From Zeimonas arvi (GTDB lineage: Bacteria; Pseudomonadota; Gammaproteobacteria; Burkholderiales; Burkholderiaceae_E): DNA of 64,000 bases. The position numbers were made by a program, and so were the translations under genes. Shown in pieces: positions 36,163 to 45,046 of the stretch. The stretch spans positions 806,001 to 870,000 of the forward strand of contig NZ_VDUY01000001.1 of assembly GCF_008039575.1 (NCBI RefSeq), written 5' to 3'. Position 1 is the first letter of the stretch. The number at the start of each line of letters is the position of its first letter. The notes below the pieces were generated by a model, which made no database searches, had not been told where the DNA came from, and saw only the letters and a program-made list of their open reading frames with translations.

Positions 36163-37269
36163 ATGAGCAGGATCAGCCGCATCGAGATCTGGCAGGTGAA
36201 CCTGCCGCCCAAGGTGCCGCGCTCCGACGCGATCCAGTCCTTCGTCACGCAGGAGACGCCGATGCTGCGCGTCACCTGCGACGATGGCGCGCAGGGCACC
36301 GGCTACACCTACACGATCGGCACCGGCGGCTCGTCGGTCGTGGCGCTGCTGGCCGATCACCTGGCGCCCCGGCTGCTCGGCCGCGAGGCCGACGACATCG
36401 AGGCGATCTGGAAGGATCTGTTCTTCCATACCCACGCCACCGCGGTCGGCGCGATCACCGCGCTGGCGCTGGCGGCGGTCGACACCGCGCTGTGGGACCT
36501 GCGCTGCCGGCGACTCGGGCTGCCGCTGTGGAAGCTCGCGGGCGGCGCGCAGCCCCGGGTGCCGGTCTACAGCACCGAGGGCGGCTGGCTGCAGTTGCCC
36601 GTCGAGACCCTGGTCGCGGAGTCGGTCGCCGCGAAGCAGGCCGGCTTCCGCGGCGTCAAGATCAAGGTCGGCAAGCCGCACGTCAGCGAAGACGTCGCGC
36701 GGCTGCGCGCGGTGCGCGAGGCGGTCGGCCCCGGCTTCGAGATCATGGTCGACGCCAACCAGGCCTTCACCGTGGGCGAGGCGATCCGGCGCGCGCGCCA
36801 CTACGAGCCGCTGGACCTGGCATGGTTCGAGGAGCCGCTGCCCGCGGAGGACCTCGGCGGCCACGTGCGGCTGGCGGCATCGACCTCGCTGCCGGTGGCG
36901 GTCGGCGAGTCCATCTACTCGCTGCAGCACTTCCGGGAGTACCTGCAGCGCGAAGCCTGCTCGATCGTGCAGGCCGACGTGGCCCGCATCGGCGGCATCA
37001 CGCCCTGGCTCAAGACGGCCCACCTGGCGGAGAGCTTCAACCTGCCTATCTGCCCGCACTTCCTGATGGAGCTGCACGTGTCGCTGTGCGCGGCAGTGCC
37101 CAACGCGGCCTGGGTCGAGTACATCCCGCAGCTCGACGGCATCACCACCTCGCGCATCGCGATCCAGGACGGCTACGCGATCCCGCCCGACGCACCCGGC
37201 ATCGGCATCGACTGGGACTGGCCGGCCATCGAGCGCAGCGCCGTGGCCCGCCACGACATCCGGATCTGA
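36163..37269 (+). CDS. Mandelate racemase-subgroup enolase-superfamily enzyme
   Basis: A 368-residue enolase-superfamily protein. The KxK motif is in FRGVKIKVGKPH, metal ligands are in MVDANQAF, WFEEPLPAED and AVGESIYS, and the Asp/His pair of the mandelate racemase subgroup is in VQADVARIGGITPW and CPHFLMELHVSL. This differs from the glucarate-type enzyme encoded at 29810-31066, so the cluster has two dehydratase or racemase chemistries. Likely substrates are galactarate, talarate or another aldonate/aldarate. It lies 37 bases after dctM and 4 bases before the DHDPS-family gene. Confidence 0.87.
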   Translation: MSRISRIEIWQVNLPPKVPRSDAIQSFVTQETPMLRVTCDDGAQGTGYTYTIGTGGSSVVALLADHLAPRLLGREADDIEAIWKDLFFHTHATAVGAITALALAAVDTALWDLRCRRLGLPLWKLAGGAQPRVPVYSTEGGWLQLPVETLVAESVAAKQAGFRGVKIKVGKPHVSEDVARLRAVREAVGPGFEIMVDANQAFTVGEAIRRARHYEPLDLAWFEEPLPAEDLGGHVRLAASTSLPVAVGESIYSLQHFREYLQREACSIVQADVARIGGITPWLKTAHLAESFNLPICPHFLMELHVSLCAAVPNAAWVEYIPQLDGITTSRIAIQDGYAIPPDAPGIGIDWDWPAIERSAVARHDIRI

Positions 37270-37273
37270 GGCC

Positions 37274-38239
37274 ATGCGCGGCATCTGGCCGATCCTCTTC
37301 GCCTGCTTCGACGCCGACGATCGGCTCGACCGCGAGGCCATGCGCCGGCAGGTGCATGCAGCGCTCGCCTGGGGCGCGCCGGGCATCGCGGTGCTGGGCG
37401 TGGCCACCGAGGTCGGCAAGCTGTCGGTCGACGAGCGCCGCAGCGTCATCCGCTGGGCCGCGGAAGACATCGCCGGCCGCGCGCCCCTGGCGGTGACGAT
37501 CGCCGGCGAGACCGTGGCCGCCCAGCGCGAGCTGGCCGATTACGCGGTCTCGCAGGGCGCGGCCTTCCTGATCCTGCAGCCGCCGCCCGCCGCGGCCCGC
37601 GGCGAGCTCGATGCCGCCGGCTGCGAGCGCTTCTTCGCCGAAGTCATGCGCGGGCAGCCGGTGCCGGTGGGCATCCAGAATGCGCCCGAGTACCTGGGCT
37701 TCGGCCTGTCGCCCGAGGCGATCGTGCGGCTGGCAGAGCAACGGCCCGAGTTCCGCATCCTCAAGGGCGAAGCGTCGAGCGTGATCATCGAGCGCACGAT
37801 CGCGGCGGTCGGCGGCCGCCTGCAGGTCCTCAACGGCCGCGGCGGCCTGGAGCTGCTCGAGAACCTCGAAGCCGGCTGCAGCGGGATGATCGTCGCCCCC
37901 GACAACGCCGACCACCAGCACGCCATCCACTCGGCGCTCGCCGAAGGGCGCCCGGACGAAGCGCGGCAGCGCTACGAGCGCCTGCTGCCGGCCATCGTGT
38001 TCGCGATGCAGTCGCTGGACACGCTGATCTGCTACGGCAAGCGGATCGCGGCCTGGCGCATGGGCTTCGAGGTGCTGCACGACCGGGCGCCCGCCCTGCT
38101 TCCCACCGAATTCGGCCTGCGCATGGCTCGCGAGCATGCGCAGCGACTGGGCCCGCTGCCCGTGCCTGCCGGAATGCCGGAGGCAGCCCCGGCGGCGAGA
38201 CCCGCCCACGATCCGTCCGGCGCGCGCCGCGCCAACTGA
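37274..38239 (+). CDS. Dihydrodipicolinate synthase-family aldolase/dehydratase
   Basis: A 321-residue TIM-barrel enzyme of the DapA family. The Schiff-base lysine is in FRILKGEASS, and the conserved Tyr-region motif lies in GIQNAPEYLG, replacing the usual YNxP. Such family members in sugar-acid clusters act as keto-deoxy-acid aldolases or as 5-keto-4-deoxyglucarate dehydratase. It is packed 4 bases after the mandelate-racemase-type gene and 17 bases before the GarD/UxaA-type gene. A Pro/Ala-rich tail of about 25 residues extends past the family end. Confidence 0.85.
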   Translation: MRGIWPILFACFDADDRLDREAMRRQVHAALAWGAPGIAVLGVATEVGKLSVDERRSVIRWAAEDIAGRAPLAVTIAGETVAAQRELADYAVSQGAAFLILQPPPAAARGELDAAGCERFFAEVMRGQPVPVGIQNAPEYLGFGLSPEAIVRLAEQRPEFRILKGEASSVIIERTIAAVGGRLQVLNGRGGLELLENLEAGCSGMIVAPDNADHQHAIHSALAEGRPDEARQRYERLLPAIVFAMQSLDTLICYGKRIAAWRMGFEVLHDRAPALLPTEFGLRMAREHAQRLGPLPVPAGMPEAAPAARPAHDPSGARRAN

Positions 38240-38256
38240 ACATCCAGGAGTCCACC

Positions 38257-39792
38257 ATGTCCAATGTCGTTTCCCTCGTGCGCCGACCCACGCTGCGCCT
38301 GAGCCCCGCCGACGACGTCGTCATCGCGGCCAAGCCGCTGTCGGCGGGCACGGTCGTCGAGGCCGAAGGCGTCACCTGCGCCGATGCGATTCCCGCCGGG
38401 CACAAGCTCGCGGTGCGCGCGGTCGCCAAGGGCCAACCGGTGCGCCGCTACGGCCAGATCATCGGCTTCGCCACCGCGGACATCGCGCCCGGGCAGCACG
38501 TGCACACGCACAACCTGGCCTTCGAGACCTTCGAGCGCGACTACGCGGTCGGCGTCGACGTGAAGCCGGTGGAGAAGCCCGCCGAGCAGGCCACCTTCAT
38601 GGGCATCGTGCGGGCAGACGGCCGGGTGGCCACCCGCAACTACATCGGCGTGATCTCCACGGTGAACTGCTCGGCCTCGGTGTCGAAGTTCGTGGCCCAG
38701 CACTTCACGCCCGAGGTGCTGGCCGAGTTCCCCAACGTGGACGGCGTGGTGCCGATCACGCACTCGTCGGGCTGCGGCATGGACACCGGCGGCGCCGGCA
38801 TGGACATCCTGCGCCGCACGATCGCCGGATACGGCCGGCATCCGAACTTCGCCGGCGTGGTCCTGATCGGCCTGGGCTGCGAGGCCAACCAGATGGACGC
38901 GCTCTTCCAGGCGCAGCAGATGAAGGAGACCGAGCAGCTCAAGGCCTTCGTCATGCAGACCAGCGGGGGCACGCGAAAGACGGTCGAGGCCGCGATCGCG
39001 GCGGTGAAGGCCATGCTGCCCAAGGCCAACGACATCCGGCGCGAACGGGTGCCGGCCAGCCACATCACGATCGGCCTGCAGTGCGGCGGCTCCGACGGCT
39101 ATTCGGGCATCACCGCCAACCCTGCGCTGGGCGCGGCATGCGACATCCTGGTCGCGCACGGCGGCACCGTGATCCTGTCCGAGACGCCCGAGGTCTACGG
39201 TGCCGAGCACCTGCTGACCCGCCGCGCGGTCTCGCAGGAAGTGGCCGACAAGCTGATCCGACGTATCAAGTGGTGGGAGGACTACACCGCCCGCAACCAC
39301 GGCAGCATGGACAACAACCCGTCGCCGGGCAACAAGGCCGGCGGCCTGACCACCATCCTCGAGAAGTCGCTGGGTGCGGTCGCCAAGGGCGGCACCACCA
39401 ACCTGGTCGACGTCTTCGAGTACGCAGAGCCGGTCACCACCAAGGGCTTCGTCTTCATGGACACCCCGGGTTACGACCCGGTGTCGATCACCGGGCAGGT
39501 GGCGGGGGGCGCGAACATGGTCGTGTTCACGACAGGTCGCGGCTCCTGCTACGGGTGCAAGCCCTCCCCGTCGATCAAGCTGGCCACCAACACGCCGATG
39601 TACGAGCGGATGGTCGAGGACATGGACATCAACTGCGGCGCGATCGTCGACGGCGGCAGCAGCGTGCAGGAGAAGGGCCGCGAGATCTTCGAGATGGTGC
39701 TGCGCGTGGCCAGCGGCGAGCGCAGCAAGAGCGAGGTGCTGGGCATCGGCAGCGAGGAGTTCATCCCGTGGTCGATCGGCGCGGTGATGTGA
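38257..39792 (+). CDS. UxaA/GarD-family sugar-acid dehydratase
   Basis: A 511-residue dehydratase. An N-terminal SAF domain (about 12-95) precedes the UxaA core: VATRNYIGVISTVNCSASV, PITHSSGCGMDTGG, LQCGGSDGYSGITANPALG and GRGSCYGCKPSPSIK, with the cysteines expected to hold iron. The family dehydrates galactarate or altronate to keto-deoxy acids. Length is standard for fused (SAF plus core) enzymes. It is the fourth gene after the importer, and its product would feed the DHDPS-family enzyme. Galactarate versus altronate cannot be decided here. Confidence 0.88.
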   Translation: MSNVVSLVRRPTLRLSPADDVVIAAKPLSAGTVVEAEGVTCADAIPAGHKLAVRAVAKGQPVRRYGQIIGFATADIAPGQHVHTHNLAFETFERDYAVGVDVKPVEKPAEQATFMGIVRADGRVATRNYIGVISTVNCSASVSKFVAQHFTPEVLAEFPNVDGVVPITHSSGCGMDTGGAGMDILRRTIAGYGRHPNFAGVVLIGLGCEANQMDALFQAQQMKETEQLKAFVMQTSGGTRKTVEAAIAAVKAMLPKANDIRRERVPASHITIGLQCGGSDGYSGITANPALGAACDILVAHGGTVILSETPEVYGAEHLLTRRAVSQEVADKLIRRIKWWEDYTARNHGSMDNNPSPGNKAGGLTTILEKSLGAVAKGGTTNLVDVFEYAEPVTTKGFVFMDTPGYDPVSITGQVAGGANMVVFTTGRGSCYGCKPSPSIKLATNTPMYERMVEDMDINCGAIVDGGSSVQEKGREIFEMVLRVASGERSKSEVLGIGSEEFIPWSIGAVM

Positions 39793-39841
39793 GCTTCGGC
39801 GAGACCTTCACACGCCACTGCGGCGCCACGACCTCGCGTCC

Positions 39842-40882
39842 ATGATCCTCCTTACCAGCGACACCGAGACGAAGCCCACCGCCGCGATGCGCGCCGCGAT
39901 CGCGGCGGCCGAGGTCGGCGACGAGCAGAAGCACGAGGACCCCACCGTGCTGCGGCTCACCGGCCGGGTGGCTGACCTGCTCGGCAAGGAAGCCGCGCTC
40001 TTCGTGCCGAGCGGCACGATGTGCAACGTGATCGCGGTGCGCGCGCACACCCAGCACGGCGAGGTGCTGCTCGCCGAGCGCGACTCGCACGTGCTGCGCG
40101 CCGAGGGCGGCGGCGCCGGGATGGTCTCGGGCGTGATGACCGAGCCGCTCGAGAGCGAACGCGGCGCGTTCGCCCCCGCCACGCTCGACGCGGCCCTCGA
40201 CCGGATCGGCGCCCTGCCCTCGCCCTACGGCCCGCGCCCGCGCCTGCTGTGCCTGGAGAACACGCACAACTTCGGCGGCGGCACCGTCTGGCCGCAGGAC
40301 CGGCTCGACGCGGTCTGCGAGACCGCCCACGCGCGCGGCCTGAAGGTCCACCTCGACGGCGCCCGCCTGATGAACGCGGCGGTCGCGAGCGGCCTGTCCG
40401 CACGGCGGATCTGCGAGAAGGTGGACACCGTCTGGCTGGACTTCACCAAGGGCCTGGGCGCGCCGATCGGCGCGGTGCTCGCCGGCAGCCGGGAGTTCAT
40501 CGCCGAGGCACGGCGACTGCGCCAGATGGTCGGCGGCGCGATGCGCCAGGCCGGCATCGCAGCGGCAGCCTGCCTGCACGCGCTCGATCACCACGTCGAG
40601 CGCCTGGCCGAGGATCACGACAACGCCAGGCGGTTCGCCGAAGGCCTGCAGGCAATCCCCGGCATCCGGCTGGTCCACGGCCTGCCCGAGACCAACATCG
40701 TGTTCTTCGATCCGCGCGCGGCCGGATGGACGGCGGCCGACTTCGCGAAAGCGGCCGCATCACGTGGCGTGAAGCTGGTGCCGGTGGCGGGCATGATCCG
40801 CGCGGTCACGCACCTGGACGTGTCGCGGGCGCAGATCGACGAGGCGCTCGCGGCGATTCGGGCGATGATGGGGCGCGGGTAG
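39842..40882 (+). CDS. Threonine aldolase-family PLP enzyme
   Basis: A 346-residue PLP-dependent beta-eliminating lyase of the low-specificity L-threonine aldolase family. It opens MILLTSDTETKPTAAM (usually SDTVTKPT), has VPSGTMCNVIAV, ENTHNFGGGTVWP, HLDGARLMNAAVASG and the PLP lysine in WLDFTKGLGAPIGA. It cleaves L-threonine or other 3-hydroxy amino acids to glycine and an aldehyde. It lies 49 bases after the GarD/UxaA-type gene on the same strand, the last gene before a repeat-rich spacer. Its link to sugar-acid use is unclear. Confidence 0.87.
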   Translation: MILLTSDTETKPTAAMRAAIAAAEVGDEQKHEDPTVLRLTGRVADLLGKEAALFVPSGTMCNVIAVRAHTQHGEVLLAERDSHVLRAEGGGAGMVSGVMTEPLESERGAFAPATLDAALDRIGALPSPYGPRPRLLCLENTHNFGGGTVWPQDRLDAVCETAHARGLKVHLDGARLMNAAVASGLSARRICEKVDTVWLDFTKGLGAPIGAVLAGSREFIAEARRLRQMVGGAMRQAGIAAAACLHALDHHVERLAEDHDNARRFAEGLQAIPGIRLVHGLPETNIVFFDPRAAGWTAADFAKAAASRGVKLVPVAGMIRAVTHLDVSRAQIDEALAAIRAMMGRG

Positions 40883-40899
40883 TTATTCGTCCTGCGCCC

Positions 40900-41096
40900 G
40901 GTCCAGCGAGGACTTCCGACTCTGCGTGGACACGGGCTGCGCCCCTCGCCTGCGGCGAGGGGTTCCCGCGTCTGCCTCGCAAATTCGCACCCGCCTCGTA
41001 GGGGCTTCGCCCCGACGAGCGGGTCCCGCGAATTTGCTTTCGGCAGCCCGCGGCTTGCCCTAAGGTCCACGCAGAGTCGGAAGTCCTCGCTGGACC
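40900..41096. repeat. Nested inverted-repeat element, about 197 bp
   Basis: The outer arms, 40900-40931 and 41065-41096, are perfect 32-bp inverted copies. Inside lie GCAAATTCGC at 40979-40988 facing GCGAATTTGC at 41028-41037, a GGGGC/GCCCC hairpin at its centre and a separate CCCCTCGC/GCGAGGGG hairpin at about 40951. The whole element could fold into a branched RNA or act as a small non-coding transposon-like repeat. It lies after the threonine aldolase-family gene and holds no gene. Confidence 0.75.
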
Positions 41097-41300
41097 TGGA
41101 GGTTGGCGCAGCACGAGGCTTATCGTTCGGCACTCGCACGGCCTGCGACCCTCGCGCGCCGTGCGGCCCGATCGCATCGTGCAGACCGATCGCGTCGCGC
41201 AGGCCGATCGTCGTCGCCCGTCACATCCTTCCGCCGAACTCCCGCACGCGCCCGTAGTTCGGGGCCATCGGCCGGACGAGCCGACGCCCGACGCTGGCCA

Positions 41301-41428
41301 GGGCTCGGCGAGCGGGCCCATGCTGCGGGGCGGACATTGCGGGCAAGCGGCGGGCTACCGTAGGAGCCGGCGATCAGGGAGGGCGCCGCCCGCGTCCGTC
41401 CCGCAGCATGGGCCCGCTCGCCGAGCCC
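41301..41428. repeat. Second inverted repeat with 29-bp perfect arms
   Basis: Arms at 41301-41329 and 41400-41428 are perfect inverted copies starting GGGCTCGGCGAGCGGGCC. They enclose a 70-base loop. The second arm ends 22 bases before the fumC stop, so on the reverse strand this could form a large hairpin downstream of fumC. The area from 40883 to 41450 has no gene; between the two elements it is a GC-rich stretch with a repeated CGATCG motif. Confidence 0.7.
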
Positions 41429-41450
41429 CCGCGCCACCGCAACCAGAGGC

Positions 41451-42848
41451 TCACCCGCCCGAAGGCCCGAGCATCCGATCCGCCCGCACCCACGCGTCGA
41501 ACTGCTCGCCGCTCACGTACCCAAGCGCCAGCGCCGCCTCGCGCAGCGAGCTTCCTTCGCGATGCGCCTTCTTGGCGATCTCGGCGGCGCGGTCGTAGCC
41601 GATGTGGGGAGCCAGCGCGGTGACCAGCATCAGAGAGCGTTCGACCAGGCTCGCGATGCGTTCGCGATCGGGCTCGATGCCGCGGGCGCAATGGCGTCCG
41701 AACGAGGCCATCGCGTCGGACAGCAGGCGCAGGCTCTGCAGCAGGTCGTGCGCGATCAGCGGCTGGTAGACGTTCAGTTCGAACTGGCCCGAGGCTGCCC
41801 CGATTCCCAGCGCGACGTCGTTGCCGATCACCTGCGCGCAGGCCATCGTCATGGCCTCGCACTGGGTGGGGTTGACCTTGCCCGGCATGATCGAGCTGCC
41901 CGGCTCGTTCTCGGGAATCCGGATCTCGGCCAGGCCCGCGCGGGGGCCGCTGGCCAGCCAGCGCACGTCGTTGGCGATCTTGGTCAGCGCCAGCGCCAGC
42001 GTTCGCAGCGCGCCGTGCAGCGCGGCGACCGGCTCGTGACCGGCCAGGGCGGCGAAGCGATTCGGCGCCGGCGCGAAGTCGATGCCGCTGCGTGCGGCCA
42101 GCAGCGCGCACACCCTCGCGCCGAAGTCCGGGTGCGTGTTCAGGCCGGTGCCCACCGCGGTGCCGCCGATCGCCAGGCGAGCCAGCGCCGGCAGGCTCGC
42201 GTCGATCGACGCCCGCGCCCGGTCGAGCTGGCCGACCCAGCCCGAGATCTCCTGCCCCAGGGTGAGCGGCGTGGCGTCCTGCAGGTGGGTGCGCCCGATC
42301 TTCACGATGCCGGCGAAGGCCTGCGCCTTCTCTTGCAGGGTCGCGCGCAGCGCGTCGAATGCCGGCAGCACGCGCGCCCTGACCGCGACCGCCGCAGCCA
42401 GGTGGATCGCGGTGGGCATCACGTCGTTCGAGGACTGGCCGCGATTGACCTCGTCGTTCGGGTGCACCAGGCGGCCCTCGCCGCGGGCGCCCCCGAGCAG
42501 CTCGGAGGCGCGGTTGGCGAGCACCTCGTTCATGTTCATGTTGGTCTGCGTGCCGGACCCGGTCTGCCAGACCGAGAGCGGGAACTCGGCATCGTGCGCC
42601 CCGGCCAGCACCTCGTCGGCCGCGGCGACGATCGCCTGGGCCTTGGCGGCGTCGAGCAGGCCGAACGCTCCGTTGGCCTGCGCTGCGGCGCGCTTGACCT
42701 CGGCCAGCGCCCGCAACACTTCCACCGGCATGCGCTCGGTCGAGATCGCGAAGTGCTGCAGCGAGCGCTGCGTCTGCGCGCCCCAGAGTCTGGCCGCCGG
42801 CACCTCTATCGTGCCGAAGGCATCGCGTTCGATCCTGGTGTCGTTCAT
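41451..42848 (-). CDS. fumC: Fumarate hydratase, class II
   Basis: From ATG 42848 this 465-residue protein is Fum[51 protein letters not shown] and the superfamily signature [17 protein letters not shown] are all present. It interconverts fumarate and L-malate in the TCA cycle without an iron-sulfur cluster. Length is standard. It is divergent from the MBL-fold gene. The frame is open a further 29 codons upstream but lacks conservation. Confidence 0.96.
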   Translation of the reverse strand: MNDTRIERDAFGTIEVPAARLWGAQTQRSLQHFAISTERMPVEVLRALAEVKRAAAQANGAFGLLDAAKAQAIVAAADEVLAGAHDAEFPLSVWQTGSGTQTNMNMNEVLANRASELLGGARGEGRLVHPNDEVNRGQSSNDVMPTAIHLAAAVAVRARVLPAFDALRATLQEKAQAFAGIVKIGRTHLQDATPLTLGQEISGWVGQLDRARASIDASLPALARLAIGGTAVGTGLNTHPDFGARVCALLAARSGIDFAPAPNRFAALAGHEPVAALHGALRTLALALTKIANDVRWLASGPRAGLAEIRIPENEPGSSIMPGKVNPTQCEAMTMACAQVIGNDVALGIGAASGQFELNVYQPLIAHDLLQSLRLLSDAMASFGRHCARGIEPDRERIASLVERSLMLVTALAPHIGYDRAAEIAKKAHREGSSLREAALALGYVSGEQFDAWVRADRMLGPSGG

Positions 42849-43058
42849 GGCGCCCTCCTTCGGGTCAAGCCTACGCCCTGCAGGGCAGAAAACACCACCG
42901 TCCGAGGAAGGAATGCGGGAAAGCCGGGCGGCCATTTGCTACGCTCGCGAGCAGTGCCGGCACGCCTCTCCCAGGATTCCCGGCATCGCCCGGTTCGCAC
43001 GGCCACAGGCCGGCACCCAGCCCCCCGCATCGAACACGCACAAGAACGGAGTTCCGCA

Positions 43059-44027
43059 ATGAGCTTTCCCCGTCGCCAGTTCCTCCGCGTCGGCCTCGGC
43101 CTGACCGCTGCCTCGTCGCTTCCCATCGTCGCCGGCTGCGCGGGCCTGTCGGGCGCCGCGCCTTCCGGGACCCGGGTGTCGGAGGGCGTCTATCGCACTC
43201 GCGTCGGTTCCGCGACCGTCACCGCGATCGCCGATGGCGTCGCGGTCCGCCCGCTGGCCGACGGCTTCGTGCGCAACGCATCACTGGCGCAAGTCCAGCA
43301 GGCGCTGAGCGAGGCGAACCTGCCGACCGACAAGGTGACCCTCTCGTTCACCGCCTTCGTCGTGGAGCTCGACGGCAAGCGCGTGCTGATCGATGCCGGC
43401 AACGGCCAGTTCGGCGCCCCCACCAGCGGCCAGGTCCTGTCCAACCTGAAGTCGGCCGGCTTCGCGCCCGAGTCGATCGATCACATCGTGATCTCGCACT
43501 TCCACGGCGACCACATCAACGGTCTGCGGGGCAAGGACGGCCAGCTGGTCTATCCGAAGGCGAAGATCCACGTGCCGGCGCCCGAGTGGGACTTCTGGAT
43601 GAGCGACGCCAACATGGCCAAGGCGTCCGAGGCGATGAAGGGCGCGTTCCAGGCGCCGCGCCGGGTGTTCGGCCCGATCGCTTCGCAGCTGAACCGGTTC
43701 AAGCCCGGCGCCGAACTGCTGCCGGGCCTGGTGTCGATGGAAGCCTTCGGCCATACGCCCGGGCATACGGCCTTCGCGCTCATGTCGGGCGACCGGACCT
43801 GGGTCTTCCTCGCCGACTTCGCGAACATTCCGCAACTGTTCTTGCGCAACCCGGACTGGGCGGTGGCCTTCGACATGGATGCCGAGAAGGCGCGCCAGAC
43901 CCGGCGACGCCTGCTCGAGCAGGCAATCGCGCAGGACTGGCTGATCTCGGGTTACCACATGCCCTTCCCGGCGATCGGGCGCATCGCCCGGCGCGGCGCC
44001 GGCTACGACTTCGTTCCGCTTGGCTGA
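43059..44027 (+). CDS. Exported MBL-fold metallo-hydrolase
   Basis: A 322-residue metallo-beta-lactamase-fold protein with a twin-arginine-type leader (FPRRQFLRVGLGL) and a lipobox-like IVAGCAG, so it may be exported as a lipoprotein. Metal ligands are in SHFHGDH (His147, His149, Asp151, His152), GHTPGHTAF and LADFANIPQ, with a final His in SGYHMPFP. Relatives include lactonases and quorum-quenching enzymes, but the reaction is not evident. The stop overlaps the DUF2784 gene by 8 bases. The open frame back to 41562 is a shadow of fumC. Confidence 0.87.
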   Translation: MSFPRRQFLRVGLGLTAASSLPIVAGCAGLSGAAPSGTRVSEGVYRTRVGSATVTAIADGVAVRPLADGFVRNASLAQVQQALSEANLPTDKVTLSFTAFVVELDGKRVLIDAGNGQFGAPTSGQVLSNLKSAGFAPESIDHIVISHFHGDHINGLRGKDGQLVYPKAKIHVPAPEWDFWMSDANMAKASEAMKGAFQAPRRVFGPIASQLNRFKPGAELLPGLVSMEAFGHTPGHTAFALMSGDRTWVFLADFANIPQLFLRNPDWAVAFDMDAEKARQTRRRLLEQAIAQDWLISGYHMPFPAIGRIARRGAGYDFVPLG

Positions 44028-44409
44028 GCGCCTCGCCGCCGATGGCCTGGTGCTGCTGCACCTGGCCTTCATCGTCTTCGTGGCGCTGGGCGGCTTGCTG
44101 GCCGCCTGGCGGCCGCGCCTGGCCTGGCTGCACCTGCCGGCCGCGGCCTGGGGCGCATGGATCGAGGCCGCCGGCGCGACCTGCCCGCTCACGCCGTGGG
44201 AGAATCGCCTGCGCCGGGCCGCGGGAGAGTCCGGCTACCCGGGCGGCTTCGTCGAGCACTACCTGATCCCGCTGGTCTATCCTCCCGGGTTGGACAGCGC
44301 ACAGCAACGCTGGCTCGCGCTGGGCGTCGTGCTGCTGAACCTGGCAGTCTATTTCGGCGCGGTGCTGCCGGCGGTCCATCGCAAGCGGAAACGCCCAGGG
44401 ACACGCTGA
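44020..44409 (+). CDS. DUF2784 membrane protein
   Basis: A 129-residue protein with three hydrophobic segments and the DUF2784 pattern: LHLPAAAWGAWIEAAGATCPLTPWENRLR, read in pieces at about residues 40-68, and GGFVEHYLIPLVYPPGL. The start is TTG 44020 inside the MBL gene end (8-base overlap), with no good ATG further down before the first helix. The family has no function known to me. Coupling with the MBL gene suggests co-expression. Confidence 0.78.
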   Translation: MAERLAADGLVLLHLAFIVFVALGGLLAAWRPRLAWLHLPAAAWGAWIEAAGATCPLTPWENRLRRAAGESGYPGGFVEHYLIPLVYPPGLDSAQQRWLALGVVLLNLAVYFGAVLPAVHRKRKRPGTR

Positions 44410-44428
44410 GGAGAAAGCCGAGGCACCG

Positions 44429-44986
44429 ATGGAATTCCGGCTCGTCTACGAAGGCCCGCTGCTCGCGCAGGGCGCGAAGGCCGCGCACAAGTGGGAGATC
44501 CGCCGCGCGCTGCATCCGCAACTCGCGCGGCTCTGGCAGGAAAAGCCGCTGGTTGCGGCGGCCTCGCGCCTGCTCGACGCCTCGCCGCAGCGCACCCCCG
44601 AATCGATCGTCGTCGAGCGAGACGGGCTGCTGTTCGCACCGCTGGTCTCGCCGAGGCTCAACCTCTACGCCGAGATCTCGGTGCTGCTGATGCGCCAGCA
44701 GGTGCACGGCACGGTCTTCTCCGAAGGGGGCGACATCGACAATCGCCTCAAGACGCTGCTCGATGCGCTGCGCCTGCCCCGCGGCCCGAACGAGGGCCGG
44801 GCGGTCGACTCGCGAAGCGACGATCCCGAGCCCTTCTTCTGCCTGATGGAAGACGACGCGCTGATCACCAAGGTATCGGTCGAGACCGCGCAACTGCTGC
44901 GGCCGGCCCCGCCCGATCACGTGCTGGCGATCATCGGCGTTCACGTCAAGAAGACCATGCTCACCTACGCGAACATGGCGCTGTGA
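44429..44986 (+). CDS. Hypothetical protein with a RusA-like catalytic pattern
   Basis: This 185-residue protein is not confidently placed. It contains GGDIDNRLKTLLDALRLP, giving Asp102-x-Asp104-Asn105-x-x-Lys108, the pattern of the RusA Holliday-junction resolvase active site (Asp70, Asp72 and Lys76 in E. coli RusA). A later acidic pair is in CLMEDDALITKVS (Asp142/143), further away than in RusA. It may be a RusA-fold nuclease or a domain that has lost that activity. It lies 19 bases after the DUF2784 gene and ends near a divergent-facing DUF2848 gene. Confidence 0.55.
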   Translation: MEFRLVYEGPLLAQGAKAAHKWEIRRALHPQLARLWQEKPLVAAASRLLDASPQRTPESIVVERDGLLFAPLVSPRLNLYAEISVLLMRQQVHGTVFSEGGDIDNRLKTLLDALRLPRGPNEGRAVDSRSDDPEPFFCLMEDDALITKVSVETAQLLRPAPPDHVLAIIGVHVKKTMLTYANMAL

Positions 44987-45046
44987 GCCGGCAGCGGGCG
45001 GTCGGCGGCACGAACCGGCGCCGGTCGGCGCGCCCGCGGCGCACGA

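Noticed and set aside
33060..36299. A 1079-residue reverse-strand frame over dctPQM
   Set aside because: It is His/Asp/Gln/Arg-rich shadow sequence opposite three well-matched transporter genes.
41562..43058. A long N-terminal extension of the MBL-fold protein
   Set aside because: It is the antisense of fumC. The twin-arginine leader at 43059 marks the real start.
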